35,601 bases of DNA, from assembly GCA_002418465.1 (NCBI GenBank), contig DIEE01000160.1:1-35601 (forward strand), read 5' to 3'. The position numbers and the translations under genes are program-made. The first letter of the stretch is position 1. The number at the start of each line of letters is the position of its first letter. Below are positions 9,186 to 16,951 of the stretch, in pieces. This stretch comes from Pseudomonas sp. UBA5782. Its GTDB lineage: Bacteria > Pseudomonadota > Gammaproteobacteria > Pseudomonadales > Pseudomonadaceae. The notes beneath the pieces were generated by a model. That model searched no databases. It worked only from the letters and a program-made list of their open reading frames with translations, and was not told the origin of the DNA.

Positions 9186-9977
9186 TTATTCCATATCCTT
9201 GAGCCAGGCGGTGTTCTTGAACCACTTGGCATGGATGCGATCGTAGGTGCCGTCCTTCTTGGCCTGGGCCAGGAAGTTGTTGATCCAGTTGATGCTGTCG
9301 TAGTCGCCTTTCTTCAGACCGAAAGCCAGCGGCTCGTAGGTGAAGGGCTCCTCGATGAACAGCAGCTTGCCGGCACCGGCCTTGTTCACCGCGACGACGT
9401 TGTACGGGGCGTCATAGATGAAGGCATCGGCCTTGCCGTTGACCACGTCCATCACCGCTTCCTGCTCGTTGTCGAAGCCGCTGTACTTGGCCTGCGAGAT
9501 CAGCTTCTTGGCGACCATTTCGCCGGTGGTGCCGACCTTGGAAGTGATGCGGTACTTCGGATCGTTGAGGTCCTTGTAGGACTTCACGTCATTCGCCAGC
9601 TCCTTGCGGATCAGCAGGGTCTGACCGACCACGATGAAGGGCTCGGAGAAGTTGACCCGCAGGTTGCGTTCCTGGGTCAGGGTCATGCCCGAACCGATCA
9701 TGTCGAACTTGTCGGTCAGCAGCGCCGGGATGATCCCGTCGAAGCCGGTGGAAACCAGTTCCAGCTTGACGCCCATGGACTTGGCCATGGCCTTGAGCAG
9801 GTCGACTTCGAAGCCGATGATCTCACCGCGCTTGTTGGTCATCTCGAAGGGCATGTAGGTCGGGTCCATGCCGACGCGCAGGGTGCCGCGCTTGACCACA
9901 TCGTCGACCATGCCGGCGTGGGCCAGGCCGCTCAGGGCACAGGCGGATAACAGCAATGACGCGAGAAATCGTTTCAT
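9186..9977 (-). CDS. Amino-acid ABC transporter, periplasmic substrate-binding protein
   Basis: A 263-residue family-3 solute-binding protein. ATG 9977 is chosen because GGAGATGA lies just upstream and the protein then has a clear signal peptide, MKRFLASLLLSACALSGLAHA. The mature part starts with GMVDDVVKRGTLRVGMDPTYMPFE, the usual opening of glutamine/histidine/cystine-type binding proteins. It continues with GFEVDLLKAMAKSMGVKLE and the RNLRVNFSEPF segment that shapes the ligand pocket. It is the first gene of the importer operon. A similar operon sits beside opgG in P. aeruginosa. The ligand (glutamine, glutamate or another polar amino acid) is not decidable from sequence alone. Confidence 0.93.
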   Translation of the reverse strand: MKRFLASLLLSACALSGLAHAGMVDDVVKRGTLRVGMDPTYMPFEMTNKRGEIIGFEVDLLKAMAKSMGVKLELVSTGFDGIIPALLTDKFDMIGSGMTLTQERNLRVNFSEPFIVVGQTLLIRKELANDVKSYKDLNDPKYRITSKVGTTGEMVAKKLISQAKYSGFDNEQEAVMDVVNGKADAFIYDAPYNVVAVNKAGAGKLLFIEEPFTYEPLAFGLKKGDYDSINWINNFLAQAKKDGTYDRIHAKWFKNTAWLKDME

Positions 9978-10115
9978 TTCATCTCCAGAAGGGGGCAGTT
10001 TCCATGGAAGCTCGCCGAGCGGACGGGCCGCTCGCTGGCGGCGCATGCTAACCGCAGGCGCCGTTCAAGGCGAGCCAGGATGAGGCAAGAAAGGAGCCAA
10101 TCGTCGTGCGACAGA

Positions 10116-10553
10116 TCAGCTTTCGAGCAGGAAGGTCACCGGCCCGTCGTTCACCAGATGCACCTGCATGTCGGCGCCAAAGCGGCCGCTGGCCACCTGC
10201 GGATGACGCGCACGGGCCTGCGCCAACAGGTGCTCGAACAGCGCGCGGCCCTGCTCCGGCGGCGCCGCACTGGAGAAGCTCGGACGCAGCCCGCTGCGGG
10301 TGTCGGCGACCAGGGTGAATTGCGAGACCAGCAGCAGGCCGCCGCCGACGTCGCCCAGCGAGAGGTTCATCTTGCCGGCGGCGTCGGCGAACACCCGGTA
10401 GTTGAGCAGCCTGTGCAGCAGGCGCTCGGCACTGGCCGCATCGTCCTGCTTCTCGACGCCGACCAGCACCAGCAGACCCTGGTCGATCGCGCCGACGGTT
10501 TCGCCTGCCACATCCACGCGTGCACCAAGCACGCGCTGCAGCAGTGCCTTCAC
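10116..10553 (-). CDS. dtd: D-aminoacyl-tRNA deacylase
   Basis: A 145-residue cytosolic enzyme, the normal length for DTD, which removes D-amino acids wrongly attached to tRNA. It starts at GTG 10553 (MKALLQRVLGARV), overlapping the pip stop by 4 bases (GTGA). The family's two active-site motifs are present: LLVSQFTLVADTRSGLRPSF (the SQFTL motif with its catalytic threonine) and, near the C terminus, VHLVNDGPVTFLLES (the NxGPVT motif). An upstream open frame continues inside pip but is an artefact. It is co-transcribed with pip, as in P. aeruginosa. Confidence 0.96.
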   Translation of the reverse strand: MKALLQRVLGARVDVAGETVGAIDQGLLVLVGVEKQDDAASAERLLHRLLNYRVFADAAGKMNLSLGDVGGGLLLVSQFTLVADTRSGLRPSFSSAAPPEQGRALFEHLLAQARARHPQVASGRFGADMQVHLVNDGPVTFLLES

Positions 10554-11515
10554 GCCTCTTCCAGAGGCAGATCGAGCAGGCGCCGGGCCATCTCGTTGGT
10601 GGCGCGCACCAGCGCATCGATGATGCCTGGCTCGGACGCCGCGTGACCGGCCTCGCGGATGATCTGCAGCTCGCTGTTCGGCCAGGCCTGATGCAGCTCC
10701 CAGGCGTTGTCCAGCGGCGTCACCACGTCGTAGCGGCCGTGCACGATGACGCCCGGCAGGTGGGCGATCTTCGGCATGTCGCGCAGCAGCTGGTTGGGTT
10801 CGAGGTAGGCGTCGTTGACGAAGTAGTGGCATTCGATCCGCGCGATGGACAGTGCGCGCTCGTGGAAGCGTTCGACCGTCTGCGGATTGGGGCGCAGCGT
10901 CAGGGTGCGCCCTTCCCAGCAGGCCCAGGCCTTGGCCGCGCCCATCTGGGCGATCTGGTCGCTGCCGGTGAGGCGCTTGTAGAAGGCCTGCACCAGGTCG
11001 CCGCGCTCCTCCACCGGAATCGGCGCCAGGTAATCCTGCCAGTAATCGGGGAACAGCCGGCTGGCGCCTTCCTGATAGAACCAGGAAATCTCCTGCGGCC
11101 GGCAGAGGAAGATCCCGCGCAGGATCAGCGCATGCACGCGCTCGGCGTGGGTCTGCGCGTAAGCCAGAGACAGCGTCGAGCCCCAGGAACCGCCGAACAG
11201 CACCCACTTGTCGATGCCCAGGTGCTCACGGATGCGCTCCATGTCGGCCACCAGGTCCCAGGTGGTGTTGTTCTCCAGGCTCGCATGCGGCGTCGAGCGC
11301 CCGCAGCCGCGCTGGTCGAAGGTGACGATGCGGTACAGCCGCGGATCGAAGAAGCGCCGCGACAGCGAATCGCAACCGGCGCCCGGCCCGCCGTGCACGA
11401 AGAGCACCGGCAAACCATCCGGCGAGCCGCTTTCGTCGACATAGAGCTGATGCGTGTCATCCACCGCCAGCTCATGGCGCGCGAAAGGTTTGATCTCCGG
11501 ATACAACGTTTCCAT
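10550..11515 (-). CDS. pip: Prolyl aminopeptidase (proline iminopeptidase)
   Basis: A 321-residue alpha/beta-hydrolase of peptidase family S33 that removes N-terminal proline from peptides in the cytoplasm. The oxyanion motif HGGPG is at 41-45. The nucleophile elbow GGSWGS puts the catalytic serine at 110. The aspartate (GRYD, 263) and histidine (EAGH, 291) complete the triad. The N terminus METLYPEIKPFARHEL is typical of Pseudomonas Pip. It is the first gene of a pip-dtd pair with a 4-base overlap. Confidence 0.95.
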   Translation of the reverse strand: METLYPEIKPFARHELAVDDTHQLYVDESGSPDGLPVLFVHGGPGAGCDSLSRRFFDPRLYRIVTFDQRGCGRSTPHASLENNTTWDLVADMERIREHLGIDKWVLFGGSWGSTLSLAYAQTHAERVHALILRGIFLCRPQEISWFYQEGASRLFPDYWQDYLAPIPVEERGDLVQAFYKRLTGSDQIAQMGAAKAWACWEGRTLTLRPNPQTVERFHERALSIARIECHYFVNDAYLEPNQLLRDMPKIAHLPGVIVHGRYDVVTPLDNAWELHQAWPNSELQIIREAGHAASEPGIIDALVRATNEMARRLLDLPLEEA

Positions 11516-11645
11516 TGCTGCGCTCCCGTAGTTGACGTCAGGACCTCGGCGGGTACTGCTTTGCTGCCTTGGCGGGCATCATAACCATGAATGGCTGAAC
11601 GCGGGATGACCGCCGGTTCAATTAAGTTCCGCCGCCGTTTGACAG

Positions 11646-12203
11646 TTAGAAAAGGTAAGGAATGAACATCCGGCTGCGCTGCATGTATTCGCGGTAGGCG
11701 TCGCCGAAGTAGGCCAGGCACTCGCGTTCGTCGCGACGCGCCGCCTGATACAGCAGCGCGCTGGACAGGCAGGCGAGCGACAGCGTCAGTGGGCCGATTT
11801 GCTTGCAGCAGATGCCCCAGGTCAGCAGCAGCAGGGAACAGAACAGCGGATGGCGGATGAAACGGTAGACCCCGCCCGTGACCAGTTGCGAGGTGCGCTC
11901 GAAGTCGAACAATTCGGCATCGGTGCGCCGGCTACGGTTCGGTCGACCGTAGCGCAGCAACTGATAGAGACCGAGGAACAGCACTGCCAGCGAGCTGAAC
12001 AGCAGCATCCAGGAAACCTCCTGATGCAGTGAATAGCGGTCCTCGAACCATACGGGGGCGTTCAGCACGAACAGCGCGAGCATCAGCTCCCAGGCGAAAA
12101 AACGATAGAATCCGTGCGAATCTGGGCGGCGCAGGGCCTGCCAGGAGACACCGACCAGTACCAGGCTTCCCAGCACGAAGCCCAACCATTGTTGCCACAT
12201 CAT
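11646..12203 (-). CDS. Isoprenylcysteine carboxyl methyltransferase-family membrane protein
   Basis: A 185-residue multi-spanning inner-membrane protein. ATG 12203 is preferred since AAGGA lies about 7 bases upstream; an adjacent ATG at 12200 is equally possible. About five hydrophobic segments are visible. The C-terminal half has GVYRFIRHPLFCSLLLLTWG, then DERECLAYFGDAYREYMQRS, the RHP and E...YR elements of the ICMT/PEMT superfamily that bind S-adenosylmethionine. The substrate is unknown, and bacterial members are not prenyl-cysteine methylases in any proven sense. It is divergent from the biosynthetic operon starting at 12310 with a 106-base gap and may or may not belong to it. Confidence 0.75.
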   Translation of the reverse strand: MMWQQWLGFVLGSLVLVGVSWQALRRPDSHGFYRFFAWELMLALFVLNAPVWFEDRYSLHQEVSWMLLFSSLAVLFLGLYQLLRYGRPNRSRRTDAELFDFERTSQLVTGGVYRFIRHPLFCSLLLLTWGICCKQIGPLTLSLACLSSALLYQAARRDERECLAYFGDAYREYMQRSRMFIPYLF

Positions 12204-12272
12204 CCCTATTCCTTCTCTGCCCGAATCGTCCACGGGACCGACCGCGTGCTGCCGCGCTGCCGCCGAACCCTC

Positions 12273-12281
12273 TGTTACACT
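12273..12281 (+). promoter_or_regulatory. Possible extended -10 promoter for the biosynthetic plus operon
   Basis: TG-T-TACACT forms an extended -10 box 28 bases before the first ATG of the operon, in the short divergent gap. No convincing -35 hexamer is seen, which is tolerated with an extended -10. Pattern reading only. Confidence 0.3.
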
Positions 12282-12309
12282 GCCAGCCCCTTCGCTCCGA
12301 CCGCAAGCA

Positions 12310-12717
12310 ATGGACCGCGATCAATTGCACACGCTGCTGCCGCATCAGGGCGACGCACTCTGGCTGGATCGCCTGATCGAGCACAGTCCCGAGCGCATTC
12401 ACGGCCTCACGGCCTGGCATCATCTCGCAAGCTTCGGCGCAGACGCCTCTCCCTGCCTGCTGTTCGAAGCCGCCGCCCAGCTGTGCGCGGCGCATGGTGC
12501 CCTATATGGCGTCGACGACTCCATCGAGATGGCCCTGGTCGGCAAGCTCTCCCACCTGCAGTTGCACCACGAGCCACGACAGCGCCAGGGCACCTTGCAG
12601 GTGAGCGCCACGCAGGAGGCGCTGAGCCCGGCCGGCGCGCTGTATGCCTTCGCCGTGCATGCCGAGGACCACCTGCTGCTGGACGGCAAACTGCTGCTGG
12701 TGCTGGTCCGTGCTTGA
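12310..12717 (+). CDS. Hotdog-fold 3-hydroxyacyl-ACP dehydratase-like protein
   Basis: A 135-residue protein resembling the single-hotdog dehydratases of aryl-polyene clusters (ApeI/ApeP type) and FabZ/FabA. The N terminus LLPHQGDALWLDRLIEHSPE matches the family's opening, and LLFEAAAQLCAAHGAL fits the central hotdog helix with its acidic residue (E53). HH at 37-38 could supply the catalytic histidine. The usual P-x-x-PG spacing is not conserved, so activity is uncertain. It is the first gene of the plus operon; the next gene starts within its last codons. Likely role: dehydration or thioester handling of an ACP-bound acyl chain. Confidence 0.7.
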   Translation: MDRDQLHTLLPHQGDALWLDRLIEHSPERIHGLTAWHHLASFGADASPCLLFEAAAQLCAAHGALYGVDDSIEMALVGKLSHLQLHHEPRQRQGTLQVSATQEALSPAGALYAFAVHAEDHLLLDGKLLLVLVRA

Positions 12718-13594
12718 GTTGAAACAGCTCGGCTTTCGCTACCCCGGTGCCGAGTCGGCGGCGCTGGAGAACATCGACCTGCAGCTGCAGCCGGGCCAGT
12801 GCCTCGGCCTGCTCGGCAGCAACGGCGCCGGCAAGACCACCCTGCTCTCGCTACTTAGCGGCGTGCTGCTACCGCAACAGGGCGAGATTCGCTGGAGCGG
12901 CCCGCGCAGCCTGGCCCTGGTGCCGCAGCAACTGGCCTTCTATGCGGGACTGAAGGTTCGCGAGAATCTCGAACTGTTCGCCGACCTCTACCGCCTGCGT
13001 GGCGCCGAACGCCGCGAGCGCCTGGACTTGAGCATTGCCAGCACGGCGCTGGAGGACAAACTGTTACGCCGCGCCGAACGCCTTTCCGGAGGCGAGCAGC
13101 GCCGCCTGAACTTCGCCATCGGCCTGCTGCAACCGGCCTCGCTGTACCTGTTCGACGAAGCCACCGTGGGCGTCGACGCGCACAGCCGCCAGTTGCTCCT
13201 CAGCGCCGTGGAAAACCTCACCGCCAGCGGCAAGGCGGTGATCTACACCAGCCACTACCTCGAGGAAGTCGAGCGCGTGGCGCAGCGCATCTTCCTGCTG
13301 CACGAAGGTCGCGTGCGCCTCGATGTGGACAAGCGCCAGTTGCTCGGCGACGAGCACGGCCTGTTGCTGGAGTGGCCCCGGCAGGTTCCGCCAGGCCTGG
13401 ATGCCCTGCTCGCGGAGCTGCAACTGACGGCCGAGGCAATCCCCAACGGTATCCGCGTCGCCGCGCTGGACGGCCATCAGCTACAGGTCATCAGCGCGTT
13501 CATCGCCAAGCAGGACGAGCTGCCCAGCCTGCTGCGCTTCGGTCGCCCCTCGCTGGAGCAGTTGTACCTGCGCCTCAACGGGGGACGGCTATGA
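12710..13594 (+). CDS. ABC exporter ATP-binding protein of the biosynthetic cluster
   Basis: A 294-residue ABC-2-type ATPase. GTG 12710 is chosen: it overlaps the preceding stop by 8 bases and gives MLELKQLGFRYPGAESAALENIDL, the normal opening. Walker A GSNGAGKT is at about 36-43, the Q-loop at VPQQ, the signature LSGGEQRR at 125-132 and Walker B LYLFDE at 145-150. The D-loop region reads EATVGVD where family members usually have EPTVGVD. The switch histidine lies in YTSHYLEEVE. A C-terminal extension of about 80 residues resembles that of drug/lipid exporters. It pairs with the next gene through a 4-base ATGA overlap. Probable role: powering export of the cluster's lipid product. Confidence 0.9.
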   Translation: MLELKQLGFRYPGAESAALENIDLQLQPGQCLGLLGSNGAGKTTLLSLLSGVLLPQQGEIRWSGPRSLALVPQQLAFYAGLKVRENLELFADLYRLRGAERRERLDLSIASTALEDKLLRRAERLSGGEQRRLNFAIGLLQPASLYLFDEATVGVDAHSRQLLLSAVENLTASGKAVIYTSHYLEEVERVAQRIFLLHEGRVRLDVDKRQLLGDEHGLLLEWPRQVPPGLDALLAELQLTAEAIPNGIRVAALDGHQLQVISAFIAKQDELPSLLRFGRPSLEQLYLRLNGGRL

Positions 13595-14778
13595 GACTGC
13601 GCGCCCTGATCCGCAAGGAATGGCTGCTGCTGGCGAGCGACCCGCACGCGCTGGCGGTGCTGTTCGTCATGCCGGCACTGTTCCTCCTGCTGATGGCCTT
13701 CGCCATGTCCAGCTACCTGCAGGACCGCCCGCCGCCGCTGCGCCTGGTGCTGGAAGCGCCGAACGCCAGCGACTCCAGCCGCTTCTTCGCCGACGCCCTG
13801 CAGGCGCAGTTACCCGACAGCCACCTGCTCGCCGACAGCCACGAGTCGCTTAGCCGGGTGATCCTGCCGGCGGGCTTCGACACAACATTGCTGGATACGC
13901 CGCACCAGGGGCCGACACTGAGCTTTCCGGCACGGGTCGACAGCCTGTCGCGCCAGCGCCTGCGCAGCGCGGTGAACATCGCCCTGGCGCAGACCCGACT
14001 GCTCGCCTATCTGGAAGACAGCGGCGCGCTGGACGCCGAGTTGTCCCCTGCACAACGCCTGCAGCTGGTCCAGGAGCGTACGCAGAGCACGATCGAGGAA
14101 CAGGATCAGTTGCTCAGCGGCGAACTCAGCGGCCGCGCCAACGCCACCCAGCTGAGCGTGCCGGCCTGGCTGATCTTCGGCATGTTTTTCGTGGTACTGC
14201 CGATGGCCGGCGGATTCCAGCGCGAGCAGCAGAGCGGCACCCTGCTGCGCTTTCGCGGCCTCGGCCTGGGCCTCGCCACGCTGGCCCTGAGCAAGCTGCT
14301 GCCGTACCTGGCGATCAACCTGCTGCAGTTCGTCCTGCTGCTCGCCCTCGGCCACTACGGGCTGCCGCTGCTCGGTCTGCCGGCACTGAGCCTGCCTGGC
14401 AGCCTCCTGGCCTACGCCCTCCTCGCCCTCAGCATCGGCCTTGCCACCTGCAGCCTCGGCCTTCTCCTGGCCGCGCTGGCACGCAGTACCGAACAGGCCC
14501 TGTTGCTGGGCGGCGGGCTGAATATAATCCTCGCCGCCCTAGGCGGGATCATGGTGCCGAAGAGCGTGATGCCCGCTGCCATGGGGCAGCTGGCCGAACT
14601 CTCACCGATGAGCTGGGCGCTGGACGCCTTCCTCACCCTGCTGGTGGGCCACGGCTCGCTGGCCGACGTCGCCCCCTACTGTGCGCGCCTGCTGCTCTTC
14701 GCGCTGGCGCTGGGCAGTAGCGGGTTGCTCCTGTTCCACAAACGAGTGCAGCGAACGCAATGGACAACACACAACTAG
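13591..14778 (+). CDS. ABC-2 type exporter permease of the biosynthetic cluster
   Basis: A 395-residue membrane protein starting at ATG 13591 inside the ATPase stop (ATGA). It opens with MRLRALIRKEWLLLASDPHALAVLFVMPALFLLL, the RKEW plus first helix typical of YhgE/DrrB/YadH-like ABC-2 permeases. Residues about 40-175 form one large periplasmic domain. Five further hydrophobic segments follow, ending near 390. The segment FQREQQSGTLLRFRGLGL is the coupling helix region of ABC-2 permeases. Together with the ATPase it should form a homodimeric exporter. Such pairs occur within flexirubin/dialkylresorcinol-like clusters; the cargo is inferred, not shown. Confidence 0.9.
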   Translation: MRLRALIRKEWLLLASDPHALAVLFVMPALFLLLMAFAMSSYLQDRPPPLRLVLEAPNASDSSRFFADALQAQLPDSHLLADSHESLSRVILPAGFDTTLLDTPHQGPTLSFPARVDSLSRQRLRSAVNIALAQTRLLAYLEDSGALDAELSPAQRLQLVQERTQSTIEEQDQLLSGELSGRANATQLSVPAWLIFGMFFVVLPMAGGFQREQQSGTLLRFRGLGLGLATLALSKLLPYLAINLLQFVLLLALGHYGLPLLGLPALSLPGSLLAYALLALSIGLATCSLGLLLAALARSTEQALLLGGGLNIILAALGGIMVPKSVMPAAMGQLAELSPMSWALDAFLTLLVGHGSLADVAPYCARLLLFALALGSSGLLLFHKRVQRTQWTTHN

Positions 14779-15026
14779 AAGAGCAGCTCAAGCGCCTGCT
14801 GATCGTCGAATGCGACAAGGAAGACGACATCGACTGGCAAGGCATCAGCGACGACGAGCCGCTGTTCGGCCAGAAAAGCCGCGTGCAGATGGACAGCCTC
14901 GACGCCCTGCAGGTCTCGCTGGCCCTCCAGCAGCGCTACGGCGTGCGCATCGAAGGGGCAAAGGATGGCCGTCGCATACTCAACAGCATCGCCAGCATCG
15001 CCGCCTTCATCAGGCAGCAGCAGTGA
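14760..15026 (+). CDS. Acyl carrier protein
   Basis: An 88-residue acidic, helical protein with the phosphopantetheine site in VQMDSLDALQ (Ser46), the DSL motif of acyl and peptidyl carriers. ATG 14760 lies 19 bases before the permease stop, so the genes overlap, and its own stop overlaps the next gene by 4 bases. It would carry the growing acyl chain as a thioester between the ketosynthase, dehydratase and DarAB-like proteins of the cluster. Activation needs a phosphopantetheinyl transferase, which is not encoded here. Confidence 0.88.
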   Translation: MDNTQLEEQLKRLLIVECDKEDDIDWQGISDDEPLFGQKSRVQMDSLDALQVSLALQQRYGVRIEGAKDGRRILNSIASIAAFIRQQQ

Positions 15027-16141
15027 TCCCTACCTATCTGCAGTGCGGCGCCCTGCACAGCGGCCTCGGCAACAGCCTCACCAGCGCGGCGCAGGCGCTG
15101 AGCGATGGCACGCTGCCACGTGCAGGCCAGTTCACGCTGCATGAACTGCAACAGCCAAGGCCCTATCTGAACGCGGCGCCCCACGGCGAAGACCTCGCGC
15201 AGCGCCTTGACGACCTGCTGCGCGAGACGCTCGGCGATGGTACCGCCGACCTGAGCGATTGCCTGCTGATCGTCGCCAGTACCAGCCTCGACATCGCCGA
15301 CCTGGAAGCGAGGGCGCGCGCGGAGCAGGCGTTTCACCACGAACATTCGACGCCGCTCGACCTGCTCGCCGAGCAGTTGCGCCAGCGCTGGGGCTTCGCC
15401 GACGCCTTCACCCTCAACACCGCCTGCACCAGCGCCGCCAACGGCCTGCTCTACGGTGCCCGCCTGCTCGCCACGGGCAGTTGCAGACGCGTGCTGGTGC
15501 TGGCCTTCGAAACCCCCAGCGCGCTGGCCATGCAGGGCTTCGGCGCGCTCGACCTGACCAGCCCGAGCGGTCGTTACCGACCGTTCCATCCACAGCGAGA
15601 CGGGCTGATTCTCGGCGAGGCCTATGCTGCCGCGCTGCTCTCGCTGGAGCCCGGCGACGATCCGCTGGCCTGCCTGCTGGGCGGCTTCAGCGCCTGCGAC
15701 ACCAGTAACCTGACCACCACCCGCGAGGACGGCAGCCATATCGACTGGGTCATGCAGCGAGCGCTGCACAGCGCCGGCCGCCAAGCGGGCGAGATCGCCC
15801 TTGTCAAGCTGCACGGCACCGCGACCAGCGCCAACGATCACGCCGAAAGCAACGGCATGCGCCGCCTGTTCGGCGAAAACCTGCCGGCACTCTGTGTGCT
15901 CAAACCCTGGCTGGGGCATACCCTCGGCGCCTGCGGGCTGAGCGAGATCCTGCTACTCGCGCAGGCCCTGCGTCTCGGCCCGCTGCCGGCCAGCGACTAT
16001 GCCGCCGAGGCGATGCTGCCCTTGCCGAAGCAGCCGCTGAACCTGGCACCCTATGCCCTGCTGCTGGCCAACTTCTTCGGATTCGGCGGCAACAACGCCA
16101 GCCTGGTGCTGCAGGCCTGCAGCGCGGAAGCAACGCCATGA
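15023..16141 (+). CDS. Beta-ketoacyl-ACP synthase (KAS I/II type, catalytic)
   Basis: A 372-residue thiolase-fold ketosynthase starting at GTG 15023, which overlaps the ACP stop (GTGA). The catalytic set is complete: Cys135 in NTACTSAANGLLYGA, His264 in LHGTATSANDHAE, Lys294 and His299 in KPWLGHTLGACGL, and a C-terminal NFFGFGGNNAS segment that shapes the active site. It is shorter than FabF (about 410), as are ketosynthases of aryl-polyene-like clusters. Role: Claisen condensation that extends ACP-bound chains. It is followed by a partner-like gene through a 4-base overlap, so a KS/chain-length-factor heterodimer is plausible. Confidence 0.9.
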   Translation: MIPTYLQCGALHSGLGNSLTSAAQALSDGTLPRAGQFTLHELQQPRPYLNAAPHGEDLAQRLDDLLRETLGDGTADLSDCLLIVASTSLDIADLEARARAEQAFHHEHSTPLDLLAEQLRQRWGFADAFTLNTACTSAANGLLYGARLLATGSCRRVLVLAFETPSALAMQGFGALDLTSPSGRYRPFHPQRDGLILGEAYAAALLSLEPGDDPLACLLGGFSACDTSNLTTTREDGSHIDWVMQRALHSAGRQAGEIALVKLHGTATSANDHAESNGMRRLFGENLPALCVLKPWLGHTLGACGLSEILLLAQALRLGPLPASDYAAEAMLPLPKQPLNLAPYALLLANFFGFGGNNASLVLQACSAEATP

Positions 16142-16695
16142 AAGTGATCGCTGCCAGCCAGGTCAACGGCCGCGCCGACACCACCGACAAGGCACTGAAG
16201 GCCACCCTCGGCCAGTGGCTACCAAGCCCGCCGCGACGCATCGACCGCCTGATCCTGCAGGCCCTGCTGGGCGCCGCGCTGCTCAGGGACCGGGCACGCA
16301 GCGACTGCGGCCTGTACCTGGCGTCACGCTATCCGGCACGCCCCACCATGAGTGCGCTGCTCGAGGCCGTGTGCGTGCAGCACAAGCAGCCGAAGCCGTT
16401 CGAGTTCGTCAACAGCGTGAGCAATGCGGCAGGATTCCACGTCGCCCAGCAACTGGGCCTGGAAGGGCCGAACCTGTTCATCGGCGCCGGACCGAGGGTC
16501 TGGCCGCAACTGCTGGCGCTGGCGGCGCTGGACCTGCACGACGGCGTGACCGGCCAGGCCCTGCTGCTGGTGTGCGACGAGCGCGGGGACTTCTGCGTGC
16601 AGGCGGCGCTGCTCGAAGGCCAGACACCACAGCCGCTGGCCACGGACTTCGCCAGCCTGACGAGCGCGCTCGAGATTCACCACCTTGAGCTGTAG
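16138..16695 (+). CDS. Short ketosynthase-like protein (chain-length-factor-like, no active-site Cys)
   Basis: A 185-residue protein whose middle, EFVNSVSNAAGFHVAQQLGLEGPN (about 89-112, quoted in part), resembles the N-terminal half of ketosynthases and the Ketoacyl-synt_2 family (ApeC type). Where a catalytic enzyme has a TACSS-like cysteine, this protein has SVSNA. It lacks the second thiolase half with the two histidines. It therefore cannot condense on its own and probably pairs with the preceding ketosynthase, as chain-length factors do. It starts at ATG 16138 inside the previous stop and is the last gene of the plus operon. The assignment rests on motif likeness and context. Confidence 0.7.
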   Translation: MKVIAASQVNGRADTTDKALKATLGQWLPSPPRRIDRLILQALLGAALLRDRARSDCGLYLASRYPARPTMSALLEAVCVQHKQPKPFEFVNSVSNAAGFHVAQQLGLEGPNLFIGAGPRVWPQLLALAALDLHDGVTGQALLLVCDERGDFCVQAALLEGQTPQPLATDFASLTSALEIHHLEL

Positions 16696-16739
16696 GCCCC
16701 GCGCACCCGCGCATTGCAGAACCCATCGCATGGGCCAGC

Positions 16740-16760
16740 GGTGCGCGCGGCGCACCCTAC
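16740..16760 (-). repeat. GTAGGGTGCGCC-type palindromic repeat, copy 1
   Basis: GGTGCGC and GCGCACC form a perfect 7-bp stem with a 3-base loop, followed by CTAC. On the minus strand it reads GTAGGGTGCGCC and onward. This is an inverted copy of the element at 16900-16920. Confidence 0.7.
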
Positions 16761-16862
16761 GCACAGCGCCACAGGGTACACCGTGCGCACCGGACCACTC
16801 GAACGCCAGGAATTCACGCGTCCTGCGGGGTGGATGCCTCGTTATCCGGCGAAGACCCGCCT

Positions 16863-16892
16863 GGTGGATCGATGAGACGCGATCCACCCTAC
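16863..16892 (-). repeat. GTAGGGTGGATC-type palindromic repeat
   Basis: GGTGGATC and GATCCACC form a perfect 8-bp stem around a 10-base loop, followed by CTAC. On the minus strand it starts with GTAGGGTGGATC. A partial relative (GGGGTGGATG) lies at 16827-16836. It shares the GTAGGGT head with the neighbouring elements but has a different stem, so two subfamilies sit side by side. Confidence 0.65.
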
Positions 16893-16899
16893 ACTGACC

Positions 16900-16920
16900 G
16901 TAGGGTGCGCCATGCGCACC
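16900..16920 (+). repeat. GTAGGGTGCGCC-type palindromic repeat, copy 2
   Basis: GGTGCGC-CAT-GCGCACC is a perfect 7-bp stem with a 3-base loop headed by GTA. Its head and that of the preceding element form an inverted pair (CACCCTAC, 7 bases, GTAGGGTG; 16885-16907). It lies between two convergent operons, where it may also end both transcripts. Confidence 0.7.
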
Positions 16921-16951
16921 GCGACGCGTGCTCGATGGCCTCCGACGGACC

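Noticed and set aside
16696..16951. CRISPR array or attachment site in the repeat-rich gap
   Set aside because: Repeats are palindromic, of mixed types and unevenly spaced, with no spacer pattern, cas genes or integrase.
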